Numbered from the stretch's first letter, positions 46,103 through 56,097 are shown. The stretch is 64,000 nucleotides of DNA from Siphonodentalium dalli (GCA_032622095.1 CP136061.1:58855301-58919300); one strand, 5' to 3'. Notes: generated from the sequence alone by a model not told the origin. Translations and numbers: made by a program.

Positions 46103-46124
46103 CGGTACACATAGTGTCGACGTC

Positions 46125-46600
46125 CAGATTGACCACTCGTCGATCGTCCGTCTGACTGCGTAGATACTTTACGCATGGAGCGATAACGCAAACATTTTCT
46201 ATCCGACCGAAACCAAATTTTTTATATGAGTTTCTCAGCCCGAATATTAGTTTGTTTTTTACGGAGTTATGGCCCTTTTTCGACTTAAAATTTACGCATA
46301 CTATATGATGACTCAAACAATTTTTATCCGATATCGGAACCAATTTGGCATGTGAATTCTCAGCCCAAAATACAAATCGAGTTCGAATTTGGATCAATAT
46401 GGGTTTGATCCGATGTTCTTTTATACAGTTATGGCCCTTTGACATAGAATTCGCGCATGTTTCGATAAATAAACCATTTTTCATCTGATCGGAACCGAAT
46501 TTGGTATGTGAGTTGCTCAACTCAAAATACAGATCGAGCTCGAATATGGGAAATTGATCCAATTTTGTATACCGGAGTTATGTCCCTTTGTCAACTTACA
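46125..46600. repeat. Tandem array, ~150 bp unit, about 3 copies
   Basis: Starts after a small 'GTCGATCGTCCGTCTGACTG' tract. Units contain 'TTTTTATCCGATATCGGAAC', 'TCAGCCCAAAATACAAATCG' and 'CAGTTATGGCCCTTTGACAT'. The long - strand frame across it (45906-46562) follows the repeat and is not treated as a gene. Confidence 0.75.
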
Positions 46601-47388
46601 ATTAACCAGATTATGACCCAAGTAACTTACAATTACCTGCTTCTCTGTGAGAGAGACAAGATGGTTTATTGAATTGAGTTATTTATAGCCCTCAAATGTT
46701 AGCCCAAAGAGAACACAGAATAGTGCATATTTAATAATTGGATAAATTGATTTAGCCATGCGAATTTATTTAACTAGACCAATGGAACTCTGGGTCCTTG
46801 GATGCTTGGACAGGGCAGATATATAGGTGATTTTACCCATTCCATGTCTTTCAACCTTTTCCATTATTAAATAACTATATTATTTTGATATCTCACATGG
46901 CAATTTGCAACAACATGAATAGAACTGCTTACACCATGACAGTGGTGACAGGCTCTATATTTTAGATGTTATATTAACCCTTCTATTTTACCCGTATATC
47001 CAATAACCTGTGTTATGACTGGTTATTATGTACATTTGTCTTTACTACTTTAGATCATAACAGTATACTCTATAAATCAACATCAAAACATTATGATTCA
47101 GATCATAACAATTTACTATCTCCAAGGGATGGGTTAAACAATTGCTCATCGTGATCGGCCTCTCGTCTATATATCCGAAGAATAATGCATGAGACTGCAA
47201 TTTTTTTCCAGACCCCCTTATCATGGCACTTTTTTCACAATCAATTTTCGAAATCTCTCCTATAATTGAATATGATCCCCCAAATAATCCCAAGTACATA
47301 TCAAACTGTTGTACGTATATCCGATACAATATATCAAACTGAACTCGAGCCAGAAGTAACTTTATAATACTTACATTTTATTCTGCAG
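46601..47388. other. Sequence left of the opine dehydrogenase remnant
   Basis: AT-rich, no repeat or frame recognised. If the dehydrogenase was once active, a 5' non-coding exon may lie here, since a good splice acceptor (TTATTCTGCAG) ends at 47388. Confidence 0.35.
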
Positions 47389-47727
47389 GCTATATATGAC
47401 AGAAATGGCTGAAACTGAGATAAATTTACTTGTTTGTGGAGGGGGCAACGGCGCACATGCGCTCTCAACTCTGGCATCTTCTCGACCAAACGTGCGTTGC
47501 AGCGTCTTAACATTGTTTTCCGGTGAGGCTGACAGATGGACGGAAATATTGGGCGGAGGATACATGACACTCAACATAAATAAATCTTATTATGGTGTCA
47601 GGAAGCTATCGGGAAGGAGTACCTACTGGGTGGAAAGATGAAGGGCAAAGATGTGATGGAGACGAGAGCCCCACAAGCATACGGTATCCACAACATCGAT
47701 GACTTGGTTAATCTTCGCACGTCATGA
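47389..47727 (+). pseudogene. Opine (octopine-type) dehydrogenase pseudogene
   Basis: Opine dehydrogenases reductively join an amino acid (arginine for octopine) to pyruvate with NADH. A start exon follows the acceptor ending at 47388. ATG at 47396 opens a frame with INLLVCGGGNGAHALSTLAS, the family's NAD-binding GGGNGAH motif, then VLTLFSGEADRWTEILGGG, also typical of the N-terminus. Family resemblance stops near 47575. From 47602, right behind 'TATGGTGTCAG', a different frame encodes EAIGKEYLLGGKMKGKDV and APQAYGIHNIDDLVNL, ending TGA at 47725-47727. This matches the C-terminus of the family. The roughly 280 residues between (most of the nucleotide domain and the whole substrate domain) are missing, and the gap is too short for an intron. 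Both pieces have intact codons, so the deletion may be recent. A truncated assembly is the other possibility. Confidence 0.82.
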
Positions 47728-47744
47728 GTGCATGTACAGAACGC

Positions 47745-48545
47745 TAGTTAAATTATATTCAGGGTCACGGATCTCCAGTGACAACAACAATATTCACACT
47801 AACTAATTGCATCACTGAGTTCCTTTAAATCCAGTGAGAACATACAATGCACAAAATGACAATTGATTGATTTCCTATTCCAACAAATCCCCCTATATAC
47901 ATAACATGCAGGAGTGCACCCTAGATCATGCCATGGAACTCTACTCTGGCTAACGCCCGTAGAGATCATAATATGCCAGTACAAAACCTTTGAATTTTTT
48001 TAAGTTTTGACAGGGAACCTCATGAAGTTGAAAAAAACAATGTGATGAATATATTTCTTAGTTATTATCTGTTGCTAAATAATGTACTTCACTGTAGGTG
48101 AAGGTCCTAACTCGATATTTTACAATTTAAGTGATGTTGTGGGCGATTTTGCTTTGCGTGGCTTTTTATGATGGAATTTATCCTGGGTAATTTATTCAAC
48201 GTTTATTGCGACATCAACTCAGAAAAGTCACAGAAAGCATGCAATTTCGAGATGGGAGCTTCACCTTCAATGAAGTACATTAATAAGGAACAGATAATAA
48301 CTAAGAAATATTTTCTCCACGTTATTTTTTCCACTTTACAATGTTCCCTGTCAAAACTTCAAAAAGTCCCAAGGTTTTGTACTGGTGGAATATGATCTCT
48401 ACGGGCGTTAGCCAGAGTAGATTTCCATGGCATGATCTAGAGTGCACCCATGCACTGTTACGTGCATCTGTTTGAAAAGAGATTCAAATTATATTCACCA
48501 CCCCGGGAGTGCAACTGGTGACAACAGAAACAATATATTCCAGTG
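47745..48545. mobile_element. Foldback element after the dehydrogenase remnant
   Basis: Arms at about 47898-48110 and 48250-48460 are inverted repeats ('GATCATGCCATGGAACTCTA', 'TCTGGCTAACGCCCGTAGAG' and complements). Just outside, 'AAATTATATTCAGGGTCACG' at 47750 and 'CAAATTATATTCACCACCCC' at 48485 are similar direct repeats, both followed by 'GTGACAACA'. The 3' flank of the pseudogene therefore seems to be partly duplicated around the insertion. Confidence 0.6.
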
Positions 48546-48708
48546 AAGGTTTTACATCATTATGAGTCTATCGACTTTGTCCATGCAGTGAAAAAGTTAA
48601 ATTTAATTTAAACCCACACAGGTATTATGATTGATACATTTCACACTTTATACATACTGTACATACTTTAAGACTTTATACATACAGTATGGGAGGCCAA
48701 ATTCACAT

Positions 48709-48935
48709 TTAACCCTTTCATGACTGGAACTTCCTGAAATTGTGCGAAAACTCTGTGCCAATGCATTCTCTTATATATACGAGTCTCCAATATAGGGAGC
48801 CTTGCATATATAAGAGAATACATTGGCCTAACAATTTTACCCTGACCTTGTAAGCCAGTGCATTCTCTTATATACGCGAGACTCAATTACATAATAGAAT
48901 GCATGGCACAGGATCTTTAATGGTGCACCAGCATA
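48709..48935. mobile_element. TTAA-type MITE, cut by another element
   Basis: TTAACCCTTTCATGACTGG at the left, two hairpin cassettes, and the tail 'CACAGGATCTTTAATGGTGC'. It stops at about 48935, where the element at 48940 begins, so the right end was lost or displaced. Confidence 0.75.
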
Positions 48936-48939
48936 TTTG

Positions 48940-49870
48940 CCTCACTTACAACTCCATTACGCTTAAGCGTATGCCATTACACTTTAAGCGTAATGCATTT
49001 ACGCCATTATGCTTAAGCATAATATCATCAATGCCCATCATGCTTAAAGGGGTACTGTACACAGAGATAGGCAATTTTTTTATTTACTCCCATTGACATA
49101 ACTTTCAAGTTAGATTGTGTTCGTGTTCATGAGTTTCGTATAAACCTAATTTAGGGATGAAAATATTGATCTTGGAAATAAAAATATTACGATTTCAAAC
49201 TACGCGCCATGTTTTTGACCTTCACCGGAGAAGACACAGGTTGCAGGATGAACCGGAAGTTCAATTGATGCCTGCAATCTCTTCCATCGAACAATCTCAC
49301 CCCCTATAAAAAATACTTGACGCTTTATGAATCTTGTTTCTTCTCTTTTTTCCCAAATTGGTTATAGCGGGACTTCCTTTTGCATGTAACATGTTTTGTT
49401 CGCAACTCAATAATGTTCGTCGTAAACGGCCGTCGATAAAAGACACCCAACATGTGAGATTTCAAGAACGGTAACTCGTAATGGCGTAATTCGCCATTTT
49501 ATGACTCCAGCCATAAATTCATTTATATTAAATAATTCAATTTGACTTTTATGATAGCCTGTTAACCGGAACGTTTTCAGTAGACATCGTCGACTCAAAT
49601 ACGTTATTTTAAAATATAATATTGATATTAGATCGCAATTGTTACCGGGAATTTATTGAAATTGGTGTACAGTACCCCAGTAAGCGTAATTGATTTTCAT
49701 AGCCTTACACATTATGGTATCATCTAAGGTAAATTTATATTCTGGGCGGAGCTTAACTTATTTGCTCTTGAAGTATATATTTAGAATTGGCTGCAGACAT
49801 TTCAGTTTAAGCGTAATACAATTACAGTTAAGCGTAATTCAGATTTCCATTACTCTTAAGTGTTTATAGT
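48940..49870. mobile_element. Element with GCTTAAGCGTAAT repeats at its ends
   Basis: Several short copies of 'CTTAAGCGTAAT' or its inverse lie at 48950-49040 and again at 49800-49862. Between them sits a second element, 49050-49677. Confidence 0.5.
49050..49677. mobile_element. MITE with GGGGTACTGTACAC ends (copy 2, nested)
   Basis: GGGGTACTGTACAC at 49052 is matched by GTGTACAGTACCCC at 49661. The right third matches the copy at 10046-10615. It is inserted within the GCTTAAGCG element. Confidence 0.7.
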
Positions 49871-50081
49871 TACTAAATATGAATTTGGCTTCCCATATAT
49901 ACAGACTTCTGAAAAATTCATTGTTGGTATTCCTCTTTACACTCTTTTCCCTTGGAATATTTTCTTTCCATGCAGTATATAATTTCTTAAACATTACCTT
50001 TTCTAATCGTCTACTATCATTTGGATCTCATTTGAAGAGCATATGCATGTGATCAGTGCACTTCATTTGGTGTGTTCCCAT

Positions 50082-50387
50082 CAAGTCTGAGTTTAGTGTG
50101 CCTGTCATTTGCTGAATGAGGTGCCCAGAGGGTGAATTTAGTGACACTGTCCCGCATAGCAGGCTAGCATCACTAAATTCACCCTCTGTGGACCTCATTC
50201 TGCTTTGGCCTCATCTTCTCTGGGAAGTTTCTTTGTTACCAAATTTCTATAGAAACTTCTTCACATAGATTCTATTTCTTTTTTAGTCTAGTTTCTCTAT
50301 ATCACCAAATTGGCAGACCACAGATTGCATAAATCAAGGTTCCCAATGGGTGTAGATCACAATATTCACTATTTGGGAACTTGAACC
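50082..50387. mobile_element. GAGGTCCCC double-hairpin MITE (copy 8, truncated)
   Basis: Left half of the full-length form: CAAGTCTGAGTTTAGTGTG, first hairpin and the central 'TTTGGGAACTTGAACC'. The right hairpin is absent; the sequence runs into the direct repeat at 50387. Confidence 0.78.
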
Positions 50388-50960
50388 TGTAATTAACACA
50401 ATACTGAACTAATAAAAAAAAAAGTACTTGTTTTTATGAAATAATTTGCACACAAAAATTCAAATTATTTTCTTAAAAACCATGTAAAAAATTTCAGTTC
50501 AGAGGCTTACAATAGGGTTGGTAGGGAAACCCAACCACAAATATTAGTTTTATATATTCGACCCAAGTGAAATCACTTTTACCTAGGTGGTCTAAGAAAA
50601 TAAAAAATTTATGCTTGCTTACAGAAATTAAATTTTTTGGACAAATTCTCTTACATGGCTTTTCATTTCTTATACAAGACTAAGCTAAGATTAATTTTTA
50701 TTGTCTTTTATAAACTGTAATTAACACAACTCTTTGTCTGATCAACGGTCAACCCATACTGAGACAATGAAAAATGTACTTGTCGTTATGAAATATTTCG
50801 CACAAAAATTTCAAAATATTTTCTTAACAACCATGTAAATTTTTTTAGTTCAGAGGCTTACAATCGGGTTGATAGGGAAACCCAACCACAAATATTAGTT
50901 TTATAACTTTGAAATCACTAGCTGGACTAAGAAAATAACAAATTATGCTTGCTTACGAAA
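50387..50960. repeat. Direct duplication of ~240 bp, 3' of the TEDC2-like gene
   Basis: Two copies, about 50387-50630 and 50715-50960, share 'CTGTAATTAACACAA', 'GTTCAGAGGCTTACAAT', 'GGGAAACCCAACCACAAATA' and 'TTATGCTTGCTTAC'. The second copy ends about 45 bp from the stop codon of the gene on the - strand, so both lie in its likely 3' UTR or just beyond. Confidence 0.8.
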
Positions 50961-51006
50961 ATATCTTATTTTTGCATTATTAATATAAATTATATAATTC
51001 AAAGTG

Positions 51007-52848
51007 TTAGCTCTGATTACCATCAGGAATTGTATCTCTTAGAATAACCGGAAAACTGTTAACCCTACCAGACAAAAAGTGAGATGCTCTGTACAGATTA
51101 GCAATATTTCTGCCTGGTGAAACAGAGTTGGATGTATTTACAACATCCTCTTCAACTGCCAATGCAATATGTTGTTTGAGAGCCATGTACTGGAGATTGA
51201 AATATTTCCTGTGATACTCCTGCAACTGTTGAAGATGCCTATACCTCACAACAGAAGCACTAGGTATAAGCAAATGTTCAGATAATGATACTGGTAACCA
51301 GTGTTCTGAAGGTAGACTAGGCAGTCTTTTCGGTGGATGTTTGTTGAACATACAATTTTTATCAATCTGAGATGGCAGATCACAGATTTCACTAAATATC
51401 TTTTCAATACCTGAAAAAGTTTCAAGAATTTGCTCCAGACATTTCCTTGTTTTGAGCATATCTGCAGTTGCTATGTTATCTGTAATATTTTTCAGATCCA
51501 ATAGTTCAAATTCCTCCAATAACTGTGAATAAATGTCTGCCATTTTAGTAGCCTTATCAAGTAGCAGTATATCCCCAGGAGTCGTCAACCTTTTCTCAAG
51601 CTCTAAAACAAAATCACCTTTATGGTCTGAAATTGATACCCGCTTTGTCAACTTTGCTTTCATCATTCTCTGTCTGAGTTTATTATTTTCTGAAGAGAGT
51701 TTCTTCAGTTTGGTTGGGATCTTCAACGAATGTCCATCAGTAGAAAGAAAAAACTGTTTTGCACTGTCTTGTGTTTGGGTTATTGTAGCATCAGGCACAA
51801 TCTGTAGATTTGACATGTCTGATTCTATTGCAGAGACAGTATTCCTGGTAGCTGTTAATTCACCAGATGGTATCTCTTCAATGTCTTGTTGTTTTGAATT
51901 TGGCAGGACATTCTTCAAATCTGATTCAAAGTTACTCTGGACACATTCTAAAGATTCTCCTTTCCTTATAGGTAATGACTTAGTTTTCTTTGGTTGAGTG
52001 TTGCCACTTGACTCGGTTCTTCTAGAGGTAGCTGATGGAAATGACTTTACCGCTCCACTTGAAATTTTAGTTCCCTGTTTTTGATGACTATTTATCACAG
52101 AAGATGATGGTCCACTAACATTAGATTTAACACTATGAGGTCTTAGTCTAGGAGCATGGAGATGTGGATCAGTTTTGAAGGGTGCTTTCAAGTGAGCAGC
52201 TTTCCCACTCTTGATCTTATTGATTGGCTTCTTGGATTTATTTAATGAGAGTACTGAGTCAAGCTTACTCTGCTCAATGACACCAATTTCTGTTAGTATT
52301 GTTGGTGCTCTTGCATTAATTGATGAAGCAGATTTTGAGGGCTCACTCTCAGCATAAACGTGAGTGTTTTCAAAAGTGTTAGTGCTTCTAAAATTATGAG
52401 CAGAATTAATGTCTATTTCATTTGAACTTGTGATTTCTCTTGTCCGAAATTCAGTACCAGTATCCTGAGTTTCAGTCCTGCTTTTAACAATTCTATTTCC
52501 GTCATGTGTTTTTACAGAATCATTTACATTAGATCTTGTCTTTTTTTCATTCACTTTCTTCTGAACATCCCAAGTCTTCCCCGCTTTACGGAGTACTTCA
52601 CCGAGAGCAAAAAGATCTTCTGATGGTTCATCAACTTTACCTTTGTCACACTTGTTCTTTGGTTCATGTTTCTTTGAATTAATGTTCAATTCCTCAATCT
52701 TATCTGCATCCTTTCTTGGCCATGGCTTCAATATATTTCTATATATAGCGCAATCTTTCTCCAGTTGCTGATATTGTTTGTCAATGTGGCAATATAGATG
52801 TAGTAACAAGTCATAGCATGTTCCCTCAATTTGCTGTTCTTTCTGCAT
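51007..52848 (-). CDS. 613 aa protein, possibly TEDC2-like
   Basis: A single uninterrupted frame from ATG at 52848, with an in-frame TAA seven codons upstream and TAA at 51007-51009. The N-terminus is helical (residues 10-45, ending YRNILKPWPRKD). Residues about 50-370 are Ser/Lys-rich and look disordered. A short coiled coil lies near 380-400 (KLSSENNKLRQRMMKAKL). The C-terminus, about 430-600, is well ordered, with YRHLQQLQEYHRKYFNLQY near 535-560 and LYRASHFLSGRVNSFPVIL near 580-600. This layout resembles TEDC2 (tubulin epsilon and delta complex 2), which helps stabilise centriole triplet microtubules. I base that on layout and remembered motif style, so the call is tentative. Length exceeds the human protein because of the middle region. 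It is the only intact non-transposon gene in 35-56 kb. Confidence 0.8.
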   Translation of the reverse strand: MQKEQQIEGTCYDLLLHLYCHIDKQYQQLEKDCAIYRNILKPWPRKDADKIEELNINSKKHEPKNKCDKGKVDEPSEDLFALGEVLRKAGKTWDVQKKVNEKKTRSNVNDSVKTHDGNRIVKSRTETQDTGTEFRTREITSSNEIDINSAHNFRSTNTFENTHVYAESEPSKSASSINARAPTILTEIGVIEQSKLDSVLSLNKSKKPINKIKSGKAAHLKAPFKTDPHLHAPRLRPHSVKSNVSGPSSSVINSHQKQGTKISSGAVKSFPSATSRRTESSGNTQPKKTKSLPIRKGESLECVQSNFESDLKNVLPNSKQQDIEEIPSGELTATRNTVSAIESDMSNLQIVPDATITQTQDSAKQFFLSTDGHSLKIPTKLKKLSSENNKLRQRMMKAKLTKRVSISDHKGDFVLELEKRLTTPGDILLLDKATKMADIYSQLLEEFELLDLKNITDNIATADMLKTRKCLEQILETFSGIEKIFSEICDLPSQIDKNCMFNKHPPKRLPSLPSEHWLPVSLSEHLLIPSASVVRYRHLQQLQEYHRKYFNLQYMALKQHIALAVEEDVVNTSNSVSPGRNIANLYRASHFLSGRVNSFPVILRDTIPDGNQS

Positions 52849-53299
52849 GTCTCGAAATTCGAATGTTTATCATTTCAAACATCTAATGTGGTATATATAT
52901 ACTGGTAATTCACACACCGTAAATTGGCGTCAGCGGTAACACACAATATCAGCATAGCCACCACGACAACAAGTCTTCCCTCTCGTGGATACAGCTAAAT
53001 TTATCTCTTTCGGGTTTCAGCTGTTTCTGTGATCAAAATAATTTGGTTCTATGAAATGGCGACATATTATGAGCGTTGGATAGACTCATAGTTTGTTTTC
53101 ACACACACTTTTCGGTAGTCATGTACACAGGCCTACTCTTCTAACGGGCATACAAAATACGTGGATATTAAAATATACCCATTACCATAACATTACTTAT
53201 AATCGTATAAGTGGTACTAGTACTACAAGTGTAGTTAGGGGTGTTTGGCACAACAGCAAGGGAGCACGTTACACGCCTCTTGCTGTGTTTCTGTGGCAG

Positions 53300-53335
53300 T
53301 TATTGACGTCAATATATAGTACGCGACGTCACACC
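53300..53335 (-). promoter_or_regulatory. CRE-like sites upstream of the 613 aa gene
   Basis: The perfect CRE palindrome TGACGTCA lies at 53304-53311, with a second GACGTCAC at 53326-53332. They are about 450-480 bp before the ATG of the gene on the - strand. No TATA box is evident near the start. Function is inferred from position only. Confidence 0.25.
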
Positions 53336-53407
53336 GCGTATTTTCATCATTCATCTTGATCGTGTAGTCCTAATCCTGAATTGGGCACGTACTCTAACCG
53401 GTATTTT

Positions 53408-54090
53408 GTGATAAAGGTACCCAGGATCTGAAATTGTGATAAAGGTAGCCAGGTTGGGAATATCGCTATAAAGGTACCCAGGTTCATCGAATCTCGAATT
53501 AAACAAGATTTAAATTATGTCTTTGCTGGAAATTCAGTTGCTTTCAGATTTAAAGGTACTCACTCCGATTTGATGGTCCCCATATCATCAGATTCCAACG
53601 ACAACAAACTTTTTGGAAATGCCGCTTCAGTTGTGAGAATCGATTAATTGCCCAAAAATAATGCTAACCACAGTCAACTATAGTATACAATTGCCAGAAA
53701 GGTGTTATTTATCGACATCTTGTGCAACGAAATTTGGCCGGATTGTCAAATATCTAACACCCAACGCCACTTGATTTTAGAGTTATCCATCTTCATCCGT
53801 AATTTGGTCCGAGACCGTCGGCCAAAGAGATATACTGTATAGTAATTTGGGAGCGTTAATTCAGTTTATGCATCTTTAAATTGTTTGAACTGCATGCTCT
53901 AAATTGAAATGATACATCCGACGAAGTATATATATATATATCAACTAATTATCCTTTGATATGTTACCCATGGAGTGTAAAACAAAAATACCTGGTCAAC
54001 CGCGGATGAACCTCGGTACCTTCACGATTTTTCCCAACCTGGGCACTGCTATCACAATTTTCAGAATCTGGGTACCTTTATCACACACAC
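53408..54090. mobile_element. Element with ~80 bp inverted ends (GTGATAAAGGTACCCAG)
   Basis: Left end GTGATAAAGGTACCCAGGAT, continuing with three copies of 'ATAAAGGTACCCAGG'. The right end is its reverse complement through about 80 bp, closing at 'TGGGTACCTTTATCAC'. A second element (53553-53890) of the GATCAGA foldback family is inserted inside. Confidence 0.75.
53553..53890. mobile_element. GATCAGA foldback family (copy 2, nested)
   Basis: Starts AAAGGTACTCACTCCGATTT. It contains 'GCCCAAAAATAATGCTAACC' and 'TTGATTTTAGAGTTATCCAT', both shared with 45745-46102 and 55626-56097. Confidence 0.55.
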
Positions 54091-54408
54091 AAAAAAACAC
54101 CAAAAAAAAAGACGACGAGAGTGACCAATTCAGCGATTATAATTGGTTAAATTTGAGTTATCGCTGGGGTCATATGATATAGCACGGACACTATCGAGGA
54201 TCGAAACCCCTGCGTCGGGGAAATCCTGGCGTCACCGGCCCTGATTGCAATGCTCACTAAAAAATGTGACAAGATGCTCATAAGTTAATATTTAATTTAG
54301 TTTTTACCCCAAATTGTAATTTTTGGTGCATTTTCACTAAACTGTCATATGTTTAATAACTTAACTTAAGTCATATGTATCCTAGCTAACTCAGATCTAT
54401 TAAGGATA

Positions 54409-54665
54409 TGTGTTGTGAACAGTGTGGAAAGTCATTTAGACAGGCATCTGATCCGGATAGACATATAACGGCTCACGTGCACAGGAGATAGACCATACCA
54501 GTGTGAGATGTGCGGAAAACATTCAGTAATCGAGCAATCTGTCTAAACACATAGAAAGGATTCACACAGAAGACCGACCGTATCCTTGTGACATATATAT
54601 GCGGTAAAGCGGTTAGTGTGGCGAATGATCTAACTACACACATAATTATTCGCCCTGGACAGTGC
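54409..54665 (+). pseudogene. Decayed C2H2 zinc-finger fragment
   Basis: Three to four finger remnants in broken frames. The first, CEQCGKSFRQASDPDRHITA, is followed by a premature stop. The next, GDRPYQCEMCGK, is in another frame and loses its Phe and His region. A third reads TEDRPYPCD. No intact pair of fingers remains. It is the leftmost of the zinc-finger remnants that fill the window's right end. Confidence 0.75.
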
Positions 54666-54888
54666 GAGTATAGGCTTGGCTGAACAAATTGGATCGTAGA
54701 TGAAACCGGCCGTATTGATGTGATAAATGTGATTATTTTTTTTACTGTATCAAGTTGTGATCTAACATATGATACCCAATTTGAAAAGAAAAGACATTAT
54801 CTCAGTCGCAAAAAGCCTATTATGATAATCTAAAATTATATGTTATAACACATTGTTGATGTAAACTGGATGTTACGAAACAGTGAAT

Positions 54889-55290
54889 ATGTGACCCGCC
54901 ATATAAAATTCAGTCGTAAGTTGGGATTTTTTTTACCCTGTGCCAATGCATTCTCTTATATATGCGAGTCGACCCTAACAATTTTAATAAATTTTGTATT
55001 GTATTCTTTAACAATTTTATAATTTCACCCATACAGAGCCCCAGACAAACATGAGCAGACGACACTCTTCTATATGCTTATATATATGTGTGGGGCTCCC
55101 TGCAGGGTAATGGATGTTTTTTATTTTATGTCCTAAAAATTGTAAGAAACATTTATTTAAAAAAAATTATAATTTTTGTTTAGGCCAATGCATTCTCTTA
55201 TATGGTCGACTCGCATATATAAGAGAATGCATTGGCACAGGGTAAAAAAAATCCCGACTTACGACTGGATTTGATATGGCGGGTCACATA
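54889..55290. mobile_element. Element with GTGACCCGCCATAT ends carrying the shared hairpin
   Basis: The left arm, GTGACCCGCCATATAAAATT with 'CAGTCGTAAGTTGGGATTTT', and the right arm are inverted for about 85 bp. Right inside each end is one half of the cassette TGCCAATGCATTCTCTTATA found in the TTAA elements. It has no TTAA or CCCTTT terminus, so its ends belong to a different family. Confidence 0.8.
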
Positions 55291-55625
55291 CTTCATTGCT
55301 CGTATGATTCGTGTACCAAACAATTGATGAACAAATGATTAATTAACTGACCTTAAATGGGTTTAGTTTAGTTTTGTTGAAACATATTTATTAAGCTAAA
55401 CTAAGTGATCGGAGAACTAGTTTCCAAACTTACAGCCGCTCCTCTCCCAACAGAAAATTATAACAATATACAGAAGATGAACGCACAGAACAAATACAAA
55501 CTGAACAAATAAATTTGGAAACAACCCGTCACCCGCGTTCCTCTGTCGTCTGGAAATGCTTTACTATACTACTTATTAGTCTGAGTTGAAACGACACAGA
55601 TGTGGTCATAGTATATAGACTATTT

Positions 55626-56097
55626 AAAGTTCCTCAATCCGATCAGACGCTCCTAAATTAATATTTCTTTGGCTTCAGGGGGGGGGGGGGTAAAAATATT
55701 TGATTCGAGGCGAGGAACCCACCCGTCAAAGCTCAGATTGATCAGATATAGATTTTTGAAGTTTGTGATTTCAATTGTTTGATTACCAGAAACACGATGT
55801 CAAACGGACGATCTTGCAGATAAAGATGGACAACTCTAAAATCAAGTGGTTATTATTACCACTTGATTTTAGAGTTATCCATCTTTATCTGCAAGACCGT
55901 CCTTTTGACCAACGTGCTTCAATCAGTTTGTGGCCCACAAACAATAGAAACCGCAAAGTTCAATCATCGATATCTAATCACTCTGAGCTTTGATGGGTGG
56001 GTTCTTCGACTCGAATCAAATATTTTGTACCCCCGAAGCCAAATAAATAGTAATTTAGGAGCGTCTGATCGGATTGAGTACCTTTAAGGGATTATCT
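55626..56097. mobile_element. GATCAGA foldback family (copy 3, complete)
   Basis: A 470 bp palindrome centred near 55848 (ATCAAGTGGTTATTATTACC then ACTTGAT). Outer ends are 'CTCAATCCGATCAGACGCTC' and the inverse 'GAGCGTCTGATCGGATTGAG'. A G run at 55679-55690 interrupts the left arm. This is the best-preserved member of its family here. Confidence 0.8.

Noticed and set aside
45906-46562. 218 aa - strand frame
   Set aside because: It runs through a tandem array and a worn foldback element; composition and repeats explain it.
51533-51997. 154 aa + strand frame
   Set aside because: Antisense shadow of the 613 aa gene.
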